64,000 nucleotides of DNA. Source: Blastomussa wellsi. Lineage: Eukaryota > Cnidaria > Anthozoa > Scleractinia > Plerogyridae. The notes beneath the pieces are model-generated. The model worked only from the letters and a program-made list of their open reading frames with translations. It had not been told where the DNA came from and made no database searches. The DNA lies in NCBI GenBank assembly GCA_947652115.1, contig OX393563.1, positions 548,016-612,015 on the forward strand. Direction: 5' to 3'. The position numbers and the translations under genes are program-made. This document shows, in pieces, positions 1 to 10,262 of the stretch (position 1 is its first letter; every line of letters starts with the position of its first letter).

Positions 1-690
1 GTTCCTTAAGGATATATAGGCCTTCATTGCCTGGACTGGGCAAACTGGCTGGTGTGTTTTGCCTATGAGAATGGTCTGGCCGGATCTGAATGGATCAGTT
101 TTTGAAATTTTTATGCGGACTGACAAGTGGTCAGGATTTTCCCAAGTGGGCAGGAAAGATACATCATCAGGGGATAAATTTGCCTCAGGAGAAAATTTAT
201 TATTACAAGTCAGCTCCCCAAGGCGAAGAAAACCGAAGAATGCAAGAGTCATGGCTGCCCAGAGCATGACTGAATTATAATCAGGGGCATACGAGATTGC
301 CAAAAGGGAGTGAAAGAGTCTAAGATGTTTAATGGTGATTGGTAACCGAGCCCTTGTAGCATTAGTACCCTGTGATCGTTTGATTCCCCTACAAACAAGC
401 TGCAATCGAGGGAATTTGTTAAGGTCAAGTGAAAACCCACGGCGAATATGGAAGTGACGCACAGCAGCAAGGTAGCCCTTTATAGAAGAATATTTAATTG
501 ACCTGGCCAGAAAGGCAGCATACTTGATAAGGGTATCTTCATCGGTTGGCAAACATCTCCAAGAAGTTGGGCGGTAAAGAAAACAAAAATCCAGAAAACG
601 TTTTTCAGCAGAGGAGTAGGTCTGTTCAGTGGAAGCGGCAATAGAGAGATTGAAGTAAGTATTGACATCTTCTTCTAGATCTCCCAGAGC
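1..690 (-). CDS. Tyrosine recombinase of the DIRS-like element (partial, C-terminus off the window)
   Basis: The minus-strand frame that is one base off the RT frame stays open from about base 690 to the window edge, roughly 225 codons. It reads as the start of a tyrosine recombinase. An N-terminal core-binding region (around TEQTYSSAEKRFLDFC and IKYSSIKGYLAAVRHFHIRR) is followed by the catalytic-domain opening MLWAAMTLAFFGFLRLGEL, which holds the first catalytic arginine, and then a candidate lysine in KTD. The His-x-x-Arg and Tyr motifs would lie beyond base 1. The frame overlaps the end of the RT frame (stop at 675-677) and has no obvious own start codon there. It may need frameshifting, reinitiation or splicing. 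The enzyme would integrate the circular DNA intermediate of a DIRS element. ORF fragments called in other frames here are shadows. Confidence 0.75.
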
Positions 691-2540
691 TCCTGTGGTA
701 TTGGGCAAGGACACTGGTCTGCCTGAGGGGCCAGAGTGCGAAATCTGTGCATCTGAAAACGAGAAAGTGAATCAGCTATCTCATTTCGTTTGCCTTCAAT
801 GTGGCAGACTTTCAAGTAGAAATTATACTTGAGTGTCAAGATGGTCAAGTGGCGGACCAAGTCCATAACCCTGGGGACCCGAGACCGCTTAGAATTTACA
901 ACATCTACCACAGATTGGTTGTCGCAGAAAAACAAGATGCGCTTATTTGAGAACGCTGAGCCCCACAGGTGGCAAGCAACAACCAAAGCGAAAAGCTCTT
1001 GCCATGCAATGCTTATACCAGGCTCCCCGAGTTGCTGGTGAGGTCTCCATTGACCATGAAACCACTGAGAAGAAAAGATACCTCCAAAACCTATAGAGCC
1101 TGAGGCATCAGTATACAGCTGTAATGAATCTGAGTTGACCCAAGAGGATGTCAGGAAAAAACTAGCACCATTCCACCCAGAGATAAACTCTTGCCAAATG
1201 TGAAGGTCCTTAAAGAAACCAGAACTTAACTTGATGTGATGATGGGGCTGAGAAACTTTACGGGTCAACTCGATCATGCGCTGCAGAAAAGGCCGTCCAG
1301 GGGGGACTACTCTACAAGCAAAGTTAAGTGTACCAATGAGAACTTGCAATTCCCTCAAGGTGCATGATTTTTTTGATTTAAAACCGGTCAAGGAGGTCTG
1401 AATCCGCTCCACCTTGTCATAGGGGAGGCGGGCTTCCATCCTGTCAGAGTCCAGAATGATCCCCATAAATTCTAAACAAGTAGAGGGCCCCTGAGTCTTT
1501 TCTGCTGCGATTGGGATGCCCAAGCTCCGAAAAGTGAGTAACATGCTGGTCAGGCTCTGTTTGCAGCCTTGGCTGGGTGACAGTGAGTCAGAGGCTGGTT
1601 CAACAATTAGAAAATCATCAAGAATATGGCAAACAAAGGAGATATAGCACTTATTAAGCAAGATCCATTCAATGGCCTCTGAAAGCTGATTAAAAAGAAA
1701 GGGCGCACTTCTCAATCCAAATGGGAGAACCTTATCATAATAATAGGATCCCTGCCAGTACATGCCACAGAGCTCGTAGTCCAAGGGGCGAAGTGGGATA
1801 AGTCGAAAGGCAGACTCAATGTCTGTCTTCGCCAGGTACGCACCTTGTCCCAAGCGTAAGATTCCCTCGATCGCATTATCTATGGTGATATACTGCAGGC
1901 TGTAATCCTCTTTGGAGATGGAGTGGTTAATGCTGGTCACCCCCGACTTGGGAAAGGAAAGATGGAAAATAGTGCGAAATTTGTTGGAATGCTTCTTAGG
2001 GACTAAGCCGATTGGAGATACTTGAAAATTTGGAAATGGAGGGGTAGAGAAAGGTCCTGCCACCCGGCCCAAGGCAACTTCTTTCATTAAGTTAGTTGTC
2101 ACTACATGGGGCTGATCCAATGCTGTTGGTAAATTTCGGGAAAACCTGGGAGCCCGTAGCCCCTTGTATCCAATATCAACCCCATACTTAAAACCATTAA
2201 TTAAACGAGACACAAATGAATGGTCTGGGTGGTCACTGAGCACCCTCTCTAGGCTATATACATTAACAGGAGTGGGTAAGGACCCAACAATTTCATTACT
2301 TCCTTTGGGAGGGGTTGGACTTATGGGTTCCTTTGTCTCCACCCCTTGTCTTGTTTGGATACCTGTCCCTCCCCTCCCAGGGTCCCTGTGCTTGTTCAGG
2401 GTATTTTGGGCACTCAAGACCTGGGTGTTCCCCTGCACACCTGTTACAAACATGCTTGTACCTACAGGGGTCCCAGTTGCACTGCTTTTTACGATTGTAG
2501 TTGTCGCAAGTGCCTCGGCGTACGCCCCCAGCGGAGACAC
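675..2540 (-). CDS. Reverse transcriptase-RNase H polyprotein of the DIRS-like element
   Basis: This is an open frame of 621 codons. The fingers/palm begin near residue 178 (GLVPKK...FRTIFHLSFPKSG). The first catalytic Asp is in LAKTDIESAFRLIPL (D240), LPFGLRSAPFLFNQL follows, and the active-site doublet is HILDDF (D308/D309), the L-D-D variant common in DIRS elements. RNase H follows with a complete acidic set: D478 (YTDASGS), E515 (AWQELFALV), D540 (FCDNQS) and D590 (EIADSLSRF). It copies element RNA into DNA in the cytoplasm or nucleus. The first ~100 residues overlap the end of the Gag-like frame (2296-2540) in another frame and are low-complexity, so the true translation start is uncertain. 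No stop or frameshift is seen inside. Confidence 0.9.
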   Translation of the reverse strand: MSPLGAYAEALATTTIVKSSATGTPVGTSMFVTGVQGNTQVLSAQNTLNKHRDPGRGGTGIQTRQGVETKEPISPTPPKGSNEIVGSLPTPVNVYSLERVLSDHPDHSFVSRLINGFKYGVDIGYKGLRAPRFSRNLPTALDQPHVVTTNLMKEVALGRVAGPFSTPPFPNFQVSPIGLVPKKHSNKFRTIFHLSFPKSGVTSINHSISKEDYSLQYITIDNAIEGILRLGQGAYLAKTDIESAFRLIPLRPLDYELCGMYWQGSYYYDKVLPFGLRSAPFLFNQLSEAIEWILLNKCYISFVCHILDDFLIVEPASDSLSPSQGCKQSLTSMLLTFRSLGIPIAAEKTQGPSTCLEFMGIILDSDRMEARLPYDKVERIQTSLTGFKSKKSCTLRELQVLIGTLNFACRVVPPGRPFLQRMIELTRKVSQPHHHIKLSSGFFKDLHIWQEFISGWNGASFFLTSSWVNSDSLQLYTDASGSIGFGGIFSSQWFHGQWRPHQQLGEPGISIAWQELFALVVACHLWGSAFSNKRILFFCDNQSVVDVVNSKRSRVPRVMDLVRHLTILTLKYNFYLKVCHIEGKRNEIADSLSRFQMHRFRTLAPQADQCPCPIPQELWEI

Positions 2541-3522
2541 TGTTGTTTTGGGGTCCTTTTGAAAAAAGAGGGTATTCTTCCTTCAGCACAGAGGGTGCCA
2601 CTGTAAATATGGTAAGCCAAAGTTGCTGGTCGATTTCCGACCACACAAGGGTCTTGTTTCGCCCAGCTTTTTGAGGGAATTTATAATCATAAATTGCCCA
2701 TCCTAGACCCCTATGAACACGTGCAGCATATCTAATCAAGCTAAGATATTGTAGCAACTCCTGAGAACGCTGAGGGAACTTCTGTGTAAAAATGCTCATA
2801 TAGATTGTGAACGCGGTGGTCCACTGTTCAATTTCCGTGACTGATGTGGGTTTTTGGCCTTTCTTTGAAACTCGAACCACAGAGTTGTCAAGAGTGAACA
2901 CCAGATTATTATCATCATCATCTAGCGCTGAAAGATTTTTTGGCAACAGCTTTGACAATTCAAAAAACTCACCGGACTGTATATCTTTTACATACTGAGC
3001 AGGAATATCCTGGAATGGTGCAGCATGTTGACCTATATCTGTTTGCTGTGGCGGGACAGGATTAACGGCCGGCGGGAAAGGATTTGCGTTTGTGGCTGAT
3101 GGCGTCGCTGATGGCGATGAGCTTGGCTGTAAAACTTGAACTGCGACCAGAGCTGCTTCGTTAGCGATTTCTCTCGTTGCTGCTGTGATGGATTCCTGAA
3201 CCAGTCGCCGTATTGTGTTCAGCTGCCCATCCGTGAAGTTACTGTTGGCGTCAGAGTTAAGCACATGGTCTTGGCGAGCTGCCGGCGCGTTGTCGTGTAC
3301 ATTTTGTTGAGTGTTTTCTATTTCTCTTTCGTCTGAGGACATTTCTGGGGGACCAGAATTTCTTAGCCGGCTCAAGAGCGTGGTCTTGTTTCCACTGGAA
3401 GCGATCTTCGTTTGTCTGCATAAGTCTCTCAGCTGTAGGACCGAATAACTGTTCAGTAGATTGTCATCGGGGACAGCATTCCTGTTTTGAGCGCGAGACC
3501 TTCGACCGCGAATCGGCGGCAT
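2296..3522 (-). CDS. Gag-like protein of the DIRS-like element, SAP domain plus Cys/His cluster
   Basis: This is an open frame of 408 codons. Residues about 25-57 (SVLQLRDLCRQTKIASSGNK) resemble a SAP motif, a helix-turn-helix DNA-binding fold. A central region with LxNLSALDDDDNNLVF and a WTTAFxIY helix-rich block follows. Residues 339-371 hold a Cys/His-rich cluster (CDNYNRKKQCNWDPCRYKHVC, then CNRCAGEHPGLEC) like a CCCH zinc finger or nucleocapsid knuckle. This arrangement is typical of the first ORF of YR retrotransposons, which likely packages RNA. The start at 3522 is the first Met of the frame. The 3' end overlaps the RT frame by about 245 bases. Confidence 0.75.
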   Translation of the reverse strand: MPPIRGRRSRAQNRNAVPDDNLLNSYSVLQLRDLCRQTKIASSGNKTTLLSRLRNSGPPEMSSDEREIENTQQNVHDNAPAARQDHVLNSDANSNFTDGQLNTIRRLVQESITAATREIANEAALVAVQVLQPSSSPSATPSATNANPFPPAVNPVPPQQTDIGQHAAPFQDIPAQYVKDIQSGEFFELSKLLPKNLSALDDDDNNLVFTLDNSVVRVSKKGQKPTSVTEIEQWTTAFTIYMSIFTQKFPQRSQELLQYLSLIRYAARVHRGLGWAIYDYKFPQKAGRNKTLVWSEIDQQLWLTIFTVAPSVLKEEYPLFSKGPQNNSVSAGGVRRGTCDNYNRKKQCNWDPCRYKHVCNRCAGEHPGLECPKYPEQAQGPWEGRDRYPNKTRGGDKGTHKSNPSQRK

Positions 3523-4853
3523 TCTCCTTAGACGGCAGAATAATGTACGAAGACGTGAACAAAGTTCGTGATGAACAAACAGAATGACTGAAATCCCGTT
3601 GAAGCGACGTTTGGACGGAAACTTTTAAGCAAAATGACTCCAAGGACAAATTTGACAACACTCTGAGAGATCAGAGAAATTCAAGTGAACTCGTGATGAG
3701 CAGATAAGACCGAATGGTCTTGATTGACAAGGGGAAAAGCTGAAACGTGATTGGTCCGTAAATAGAAACCGCGCGAACAGTAGATTTGACCTTAAGGTGA
3801 AATGAGATGTTTGTCTTGAAGATATTGCGTGACAGTACTGTTATTTAATGCTAGGATTGCATCGTAACTTCTCTGATCTCTCTTTCATGGTTGCTCGTAT
3901 TAACTTAAATTTATATTAGTTATAAATTGGCTTTAAAATTTATGTACAAAGTCAGATTTACCTTGAGTAGTAGTAGTCTTAAGTTACACATGTACGTTAT
4001 ATAGTTAGTGATTATACCCATCTGTTATTTGAAAATTAGATTAGTGGAGGACTTCTTAGAAAATTTCAATAGAGCTTGCTAAGATCCCCACCTACTGATG
4101 AGATTCACATATTTTAGCAGTCACATCCATCGCTGTACAATACGTGAACTGTAATGATAAACTGAGACACTATTGAATAAAACAAATATATTAAAACAAA
4201 TCCTCATTATAAGTATAGGTAATGGTAGGGAACAGTAGAATTTCTAGGACATAAGGATACAAGATATGAATTTTGGGCGATAGATGACTGTCCAACCATC
4301 CCATGCCCTCTTCCAGTGATGAATAGAACTAGCTATTGATGGCATTACAATACTATATTATTATTGTTATTTGTTGTATGGCTTCCAGATGCTTGGAGGC
4401 ACAAAAATGTGGGGGAGATAGCTATTTATAAACTAGGTTGTGGCAAAATGAAACTGTTTATTCTTACAGGTAGCAGTTGAGCAGTTGTTGGACAGTTTAT
4501 TACTCTGTGTGACCACTGTTTGGTTGCTGCAGTTTTCAGACTGAAAGATTTAGGATGCGTGTTTAAGCTGGATTTTCTGGTCCCTAGCCTGAGGGGCGAT
4601 GAACTCATTAGCCCTCTTTCATTTCATTTTAAGAAATATTTACCTTAAGATGTCGGCTTTTGTTTTTTTAAGTGATTTCACATGGATAGGCGGCTATCTG
4701 TTATAGCATTCTAAACCGAACAAATTGTCTTTGACAGTGTGTTATGGAAACAATTTATCACTTACGGTGATTATCACTCGAGAATGTAAACATCCATACG
4801 TTTGAGGCGAGGCGATATTTTTGTATCATTACTACACCTGTGTAAAAGGAATT
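3523..4853. other. Non-coding: leader side of the DIRS element, then unassigned DNA
   Basis: Bases 3523 to about 3850 are probably the untranslated leader of the DIRS-like element. From about 3850 to 4850 I see only AT-rich sequence without a recognisable gene. Minus-strand ORFs here carry no domain. The stretch just before 4854 should hold the old promoter of the homeobox pseudogene, but it does not visibly match the cassette found upstream of the other family members. Confidence 0.5.
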
Positions 4854-5440
4854 ATGTCCTCCTTTACTATCGACGCAATACGATAGATCACTACCCAACG
4901 AAGGGCAGAGGCCCGAAACAATTCTAGAAGATTTGACGAGGAAATAAGTAACGGAGACATCGGTGAGTTTCTTTTTTGAAGATAGCAGCGAATTTTCCAA
5001 CGACAGGAACTTAGTCACGAAATTCGACTGATTGCTGTTTCTTTTATATTCGTTAGGGCATGTCAAAGAAAAGATGTATATGAGTGATGAAGACTTAAAG
5101 ACATTTTCTTCACCGAATGATACCTGTCCTATCCGTAAAAGGCGGCAGCGACGCACGGCTTTCACAAACAGTTAACTAAAATCAATAGAACATAAATTCA
5201 CGAAAAAGAAGTACTTATCTATCAGCGAAAGAAGTAACTTGGCCGAGTCTTAAATTGAGCGACACTCAAGTCAAGACCTGGTTTCAAAACAGACGGACCA
5301 AGTGGAAGAAACAAATGAGCTTGATTGAGTCACCTCAGACACAACTTTTCACCCCGTGTTTACCCACAGCAACAACAACAACAGTAGAAACAACACCAGC
5401 AACAACAGCGCAGCAACAAAAACAACAACAGCAACAGTAG
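4854..5440 (+). pseudogene. Decayed homeobox gene 1 of the tandem family
   Basis: Exon 1 (4854-4962) starts MSSFTIDAI, matching the eh1-like N-terminus of the family, but meets an in-frame TAG at 4884. A GTGAGT donor follows at 4963. Exon 2 begins after the AG at 5055-5056 and stays in the same phase-1 register as the intact genes. It encodes a homeodomain start (RRQRRTAFTNS), then TAA at 5173-5175 where paralogs have Gln. Further on it reads LKSIEHKFTKKKYLSISERS and hits a second stop caused by a net 2-base loss near 5249. After this shift it reads [21 protein letters not shown] and runs into the CAA/CAG repeat, with a stop at 5440. With two nonsense codons and one frameshift it is not functional as a standard gene. 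Helix 3 is perfectly preserved, so decay is probably recent. Confidence 0.85.
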
Positions 5441-6219
5441 CAACAGCAGAAGCAACAACAGCAACAAAAACAACGACAGCAACAGTCAACAGTAGCAACA
5501 GCAGCGGCAACAACATGAACAAAAACAACAACAGCAACAGTCAACAGTAGCAACAGCAGCGGCAACAACATGAACAAAAACAACAACAGCAACAACAACA
5601 ACAGTAACAGCAGCGGCAACAACAGCAGCAAAAACAGCAACAGCAACAACAGTAACAGTAGTAACAGCAGAAGCAACAACAGCAACAAAACAACAACAGC
5701 AACAGTCAACAGTAGCAACAGCAGCGGCAACAACAGCAGCAACAACAGCAACAGTAGCAACAGCAGAAGCAACAACAGCAACAAAACAACAACAGCAACA
5801 GTCAACAGTAGCAACAGCAGCGGCAACAACATGAACAAAAACAACAACAGCAACAACAACAACAGTAGCAACAGCAGCAGCAACAACAGTGCAGCAACAA
5901 AAACAACAACAGCAACAACAATAACAGTAGTAACAGCAGCGGCAACAACAGCAGCAAAAACAACAACAGCAACAACAACAACAGCAGCAGCAACAACAGT
6001 GCAGCAACAGTAGTAACAGCAGCGGCAACAACAGCAGCAAAAACAACAACAGCAACAACAGTAACAGTAGCAACAGCAGCGGCAACAACAGTGCAGCAAC
6101 AAAAACAACAACAGCAACAGCAACAACAGCAGCAGCAACAACAGCAGCAGCAACAACAGCAGCAAAAACAACAACAGCAACAGCAACAACAGCAAAAGCA
6201 ACAACAGCAACAGCAACAA

Positions 6220-6269
<50 letters not shown>

Positions 6270-6291
6270 ACAAAAACAACAACAGCAACAG

Positions 6292-6322
<31 letters not shown>

Positions 6323-6355
6323 GGCAACAACAGCAACAAAACAAACAACAGCAAC

Positions 6356-6386
<31 letters not shown>

Positions 6387-6595
6387 AAAACAACAACAGC
6401 AACAGCAACAACAGCAACAGCAACAACAGCAACAAAAACAACAACAGCAACAGCAACAACAGCAACAAAAACAACAACAGCAACAGCAGTAACAGCAGCG
6501 GCAACAACAGCAGCAAAAACAACAACAGCAACAACAACAACAGCAAAAACAACAACAGTAACAGTAGCAACAGCAGCGGCAACAACATGAACAAC
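5344..6595 (+). repeat. 1.25-kb CAA/CAG (CAR) trinucleotide tract
   Basis: Almost uninterrupted CAA and CAG triplets, with sparse CGG, AAA, GTA and ATG variants, fill this stretch. The first third contains higher-order units of about 60 bases (CAACAGCAGCGGCAACAACA followed by TGAAC). The latter two thirds, from about 6090, is nearly pure. It starts inside the tail of homeobox pseudogene 1 and ends at an ACGATGACAATGACAATGG transition. Long Leu-, Cys-, Val- or Gln-rich ORFs on both strands here are repeat artefacts. Confidence 0.97.
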
Positions 6596-7314
6596 GATGA
6601 CAATGACAATGGCTTGCGCAATACTTTGGAATCACGATTTCACTTAATGTATTTAGAAGAAAACTAGGTGAAAACTAAAAAAACAATTTACTGCAAACTG
6701 TGAGCTTTAATTAAACACAAGAAATTTGTTATCATTTCGGCAGATATTTTTTGAGACTCCTGCTACTAGGGTCAGGGTACTAAGGTCAGTGTGATATCAC
6801 AAAATATCGTGTTTACGAAGAGCTTTTAGCATGCAAATTGTCGTACCTTCTGCTTCGCACATTGTCCCTTACCTCTGCCAAAATACTAACCGGGCATTAC
6901 AGTCCATTAATAATTAAATAACAAAAGATGATTTTCACTGTAGGCATTTGTTTATCTAATAACATCTTGTCAAACCGGATAACGACCTGCCGACATTTTT
7001 TGGCGCTAGTCCATTAAATATGGGGAAAACATGTTCAACTTTGACACAATCCGTTATTTTTGGTACTCATGGTCTTGTCACGATGAAAGCCACCAGTTCT
7101 TTGAAAAAACTGGTGCTATGTATCACATAGTGCATCTTGAAAAGGTCTGCATTAATTTTTCACGTTTGTGATTTGCAGCCTACCTCAATTGTATTCTTCT
7201 CCTATAAACAGTAAAAGAAATGATCATTGTTCGTCATAACGACCCTTGATCCTTTTTAATAATAATAATTATAATAATAATAATAATAAAATGTTTGTTT
7301 TGCCGAGTTGTCTA

Positions 7315-7453
7315 TACTATAACCATCTCATATCCAACAAGCACGAGTGGAAATAATTGCTTTGTTAAAAACACCCAAAGAATTGCAATTATTTGGGCCC
7401 CCAGTTGTTTTCTCTGACGCGTACACTAACCATATTTGTGTTCCATGGTATAA
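7315..7453 (+). repeat. Dispersed repeat, related to 61171-61310
   Basis: CTATAACCATCTCATATCCA, then CAAGCACGAGTGGAA, and later CGCGTACACTAACCATATTTGT and a CAATGGTAT-like end occur in the same order at 61171-61310. This marks two members of one interspersed family, diverged by point changes. Confidence 0.75.
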
Positions 7454-7849
7454 ATTAAATTTCAACCTCTGTAGGATAATGATCAGCTTCTAGCTTTCTG
7501 ATTGGTTCCTTCCGTTGTGGAACTGAGCAATTATCCTTAAGTTGACCAAATATGGAAAAACGAGAGAAGAAATACCACAAAAGTTACTCAGAGTCATTAA
7601 ATATAAAAAGCATCCTCCCGTTACTCTACTAAGAAACACGACGTTCAATGTCAAACATTTAAGGTGCCTCATAATGGTTTACACACCACTGTCTTATGAA
7701 TTGAATTGCAGCAACACAAATAATGCTGAAGGACACCTTTTTGGATAAATGTGTGTAGATTTTAGCAATGAACAACGTAAAAAGATGTCAAAGACGCCCT
7801 ATATCTGACCTTTTCAGGCTAATAACTTTAAAAACTACTTGGTGCAGTT

Positions 7850-7852
<3 letters not shown>

Positions 7853-7907
<55 letters not shown>
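7853..7907. repeat. (TA)n microsatellite
   Basis: About 27 uninterrupted TA dinucleotides. Confidence 0.98.
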
Positions 7908-7911
<4 letters not shown>

Positions 7912-9699
7912 GTAAGGTCGGAAAAAAGGATATTTCTGCAAATTTTTAAACTAATTCTGTCGATTAGTTTCAGAGCTACACTATTTTTTCATAAATTTAA
8001 GATGGCTCTGAAATTTTTTAGAGTTTGCTGAAATGTTTCTTCTGTCAAAAAATATATCAAAACAAAAAACGTTGACCAAGTAGATTATACGTTATTAGCC
8101 TAAAACATATCTTGGCAACAGAGTTTGTCTCCATTTTGATCGGATTCTTTTTACTGGTAAACACTCCACAAGACTACACTAAATGTTTTTTATCTGCATC
8201 ATCGTCCTAGCTGCAGGGTCACCTCGCAGCTTTTACAAGATCTCACCTGATTGGGGACCACACTTCAGGTGAGATAAAGTAACAAACAACACAAACAATA
8301 GACCCTAGCCCTAAACAATAGGGCTGCAACATTGTCCCTGCCACTGAAATTTAGAGGTTATAGGAGCTGCGAGGCTACCTTAGCTGCAATGGAATGCCAA
8401 AGACGGGAAGATTTATACTACCGTACGCGTGACCCACCTCAATCGTAAATGTTCGCAAAAATACAACAAAACGGCATTAACACGGCGTTTAAGGGAAGAT
8501 TCGAAAACCAAAACTATTCTGCCCAGAAATTGAAAATAGGGTCTTACCACAAATGAGCTTAAAATTCTGTAGTTTGTTGCCGTATGCTTGGGAGTCCTTG
8601 GACAGGGCTAATTGTATGTATACGTGATTTTGCACTTTTAATCATTGTGTTCAAGTTACATCCCGATAATGCTATTTTGGTAAACCTAGGCTGTGCGAAC
8701 TGGAGAATTTCTCCATCTAAAGCAGCTTTTGACTTTATATTTAATTAGTAGGCTAATCTTTAAGCTTCTCGGAAGGATATCATAACAATTGGAGCGAGGA
8801 AAATTTTGACAAGGCAGTTGAACCCAAAAGTATCATTAAAACTATTTTCTTTGAGTTGTAAAAAAAAAAAACTCTGGAAGAAAAAGACTGGAAAAGAAAA
8901 GACTGGAAATCGATTTTTTAAATGCCCTATATGGTCATTTGGCATTGTTTTCATGCTCAAAGATGCACAAAGGGTACGAAATCGCGGTGTGTCATGTGAT
9001 TATAAACCCAGAGGGAAGCTTCGATGAGATGCTTACTCCAAATTTTTGAATATACAAAGGAATCTACAGAACCAGAACAGGAGAGAACTGACGGAAATCA
9101 GAAGATCATTAAAGAAAGTAGGAGTTTCTTAAAGAAACATCCCAAAAGATGTTTTCTTTCATGAAGTTGATCTAAACTACCTATCCTTCGAAGTCAGTTA
9201 AATATTGCGTTTTTTCTAGCCTTTCAAATTATTAAATCTGTTAATTAATAGTCGGACCCAACAAACAACCCAGGGAATTTTCCTTAAAGAAATTCACAGT
9301 AGCTAGTAAGCATCCGCCAAATTAAATAAAATCACTTTAATTTTACAGTTACAAGGTTAGCATTGTACATGTTGTGCATGGTTGAAGCAATCCGGCTAAA
9401 ATGCTTATAACGTGTGCAATGCAAACTAAATTATACTTTGCAATTAACACCAGTCCTTCAACAGATTTGTTGTTTGTCCTCAACTATATGTCATCGTCAA
9501 ATGCTATTTTAACAAAGTCCGAAAATTGTTCTTGCAAGAACTTGCTATATATAAACATCAGTTGCATTGTGAAAAATACAAGTGATACTTCTTGGATAGA
9601 CTATAAAATGCCAAATTATACCAGATTATATTATCTTTCATCATATATTTATGAATTCGGAACCTAACTCTTCTGTTCGTGAAAAAGATTCTATACCAT

Positions 9700-10262
9700 C
9701 AAGACGTAAATCACGTATTTATGTAGATGAAAGTGAGAAATGATCATCGCAGTAAATGCATTGTAACGAAGCCTAAAAAAGTCAGGGCTTCAACGGGCAA
9801 CGGACCTCCGCGATACCGGTGCGATGCTCTACCAACTGAGCTATGAAGCGAAGCCACATATTGGGAGCGATGTTAATTTATTGAGTTTATATTACCCCGT
9901 GAGGATTGAAATGACGTAAATCATATGAAATAATTCATATAAGAACTGCGGATGCAGATAAAAGTGAGAAATGATCATCGCAGTGAATTTCCAATTTAAA
10001 CAATTGGAATAACCAAGCCTAAAAAAGCCAGGTCTTCATCAGGCAACGGGGAGAACGAACCCGTGACCTCCGCGATACAGGTGCGATGCTCTACCAACTG
10101 AGTTATGAAGCCACATTGGAAGCGAGGTCAATTTATTGAGTTTATATTTCCCTGTGAGGATTGAAATGACGTAAATCATATGAAATAATTGATATAAGAA
10201 CTGCAGATGTAGCTGAAAGTGTGAAATGATCATCCAATTTGAGCAATTAAAATAACGTACTT
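9700..10262 (-). mobile_element. Tandem pair of tRNA-derived SINE units
   Basis: Read on the minus strand, two units about 250 bases apart each hold a tRNA-like head (CATAGCTCAGTTGGTAGAGC, a good A box, then CGCACCGGTATCGCGGAGGT). The body of each includes TTTCATATGATTTACGTCA, TCAATCCTCACGGGGTAATA and CTTTTTTAGGCTT. The heads are at 10015-10125 and 9775-9865. The higher copy keeps a damaged B box (GGGTTCGTTC). The lower copy has lost the B box by a short deletion. Anticodon-loop spacing suggests a Thr(GGT)-like ancestor, but this is weak. Neither copy is a functional tRNA gene. Confidence 0.85.

Larger units (their letters stand above)
1..3850 (-). mobile_element. DIRS-type tyrosine-recombinase retrotransposon, truncated by the window edge
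   Basis: Read on the minus strand, three overlapping frames follow the order Gag-like (SAP plus Cys/His cluster), reverse transcriptase plus RNase H, then tyrosine recombinase. A recombinase in place of a DDE integrase, with no protease or chromodomain integrase visible, defines the DIRS/YR order. No long terminal repeat is seen upstream of the Gag-like frame. The outer limit near 3850 is a guess, because the far end of the element lies outside the window. All three frames are open over the visible part, so the insertion looks young. Confidence 0.85.
6600..9699. other. Non-coding intergenic stretch
   Basis: AT-rich DNA without a credible gene. It contains an (AAT)n run at about 7257-7290, a dispersed repeat at 7315-7453, a (TA)n run at 7853-7907 and a poly-A run near 8860. 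The short ORFs in it have no recognisable domain. Confidence 0.6.

Noticed and set aside
5335..6635. Long ORFs on both strands (poly-Leu, poly-Cys, poly-Val, poly-Gln)
   Set aside because: They are products of the CAA/CAG triplet repeat in every frame without any non-repeat domain.
9775..10125. Functional tRNA genes
   Set aside because: B box damaged or missing, acceptor stem not paired, and both sit in SINE bodies.
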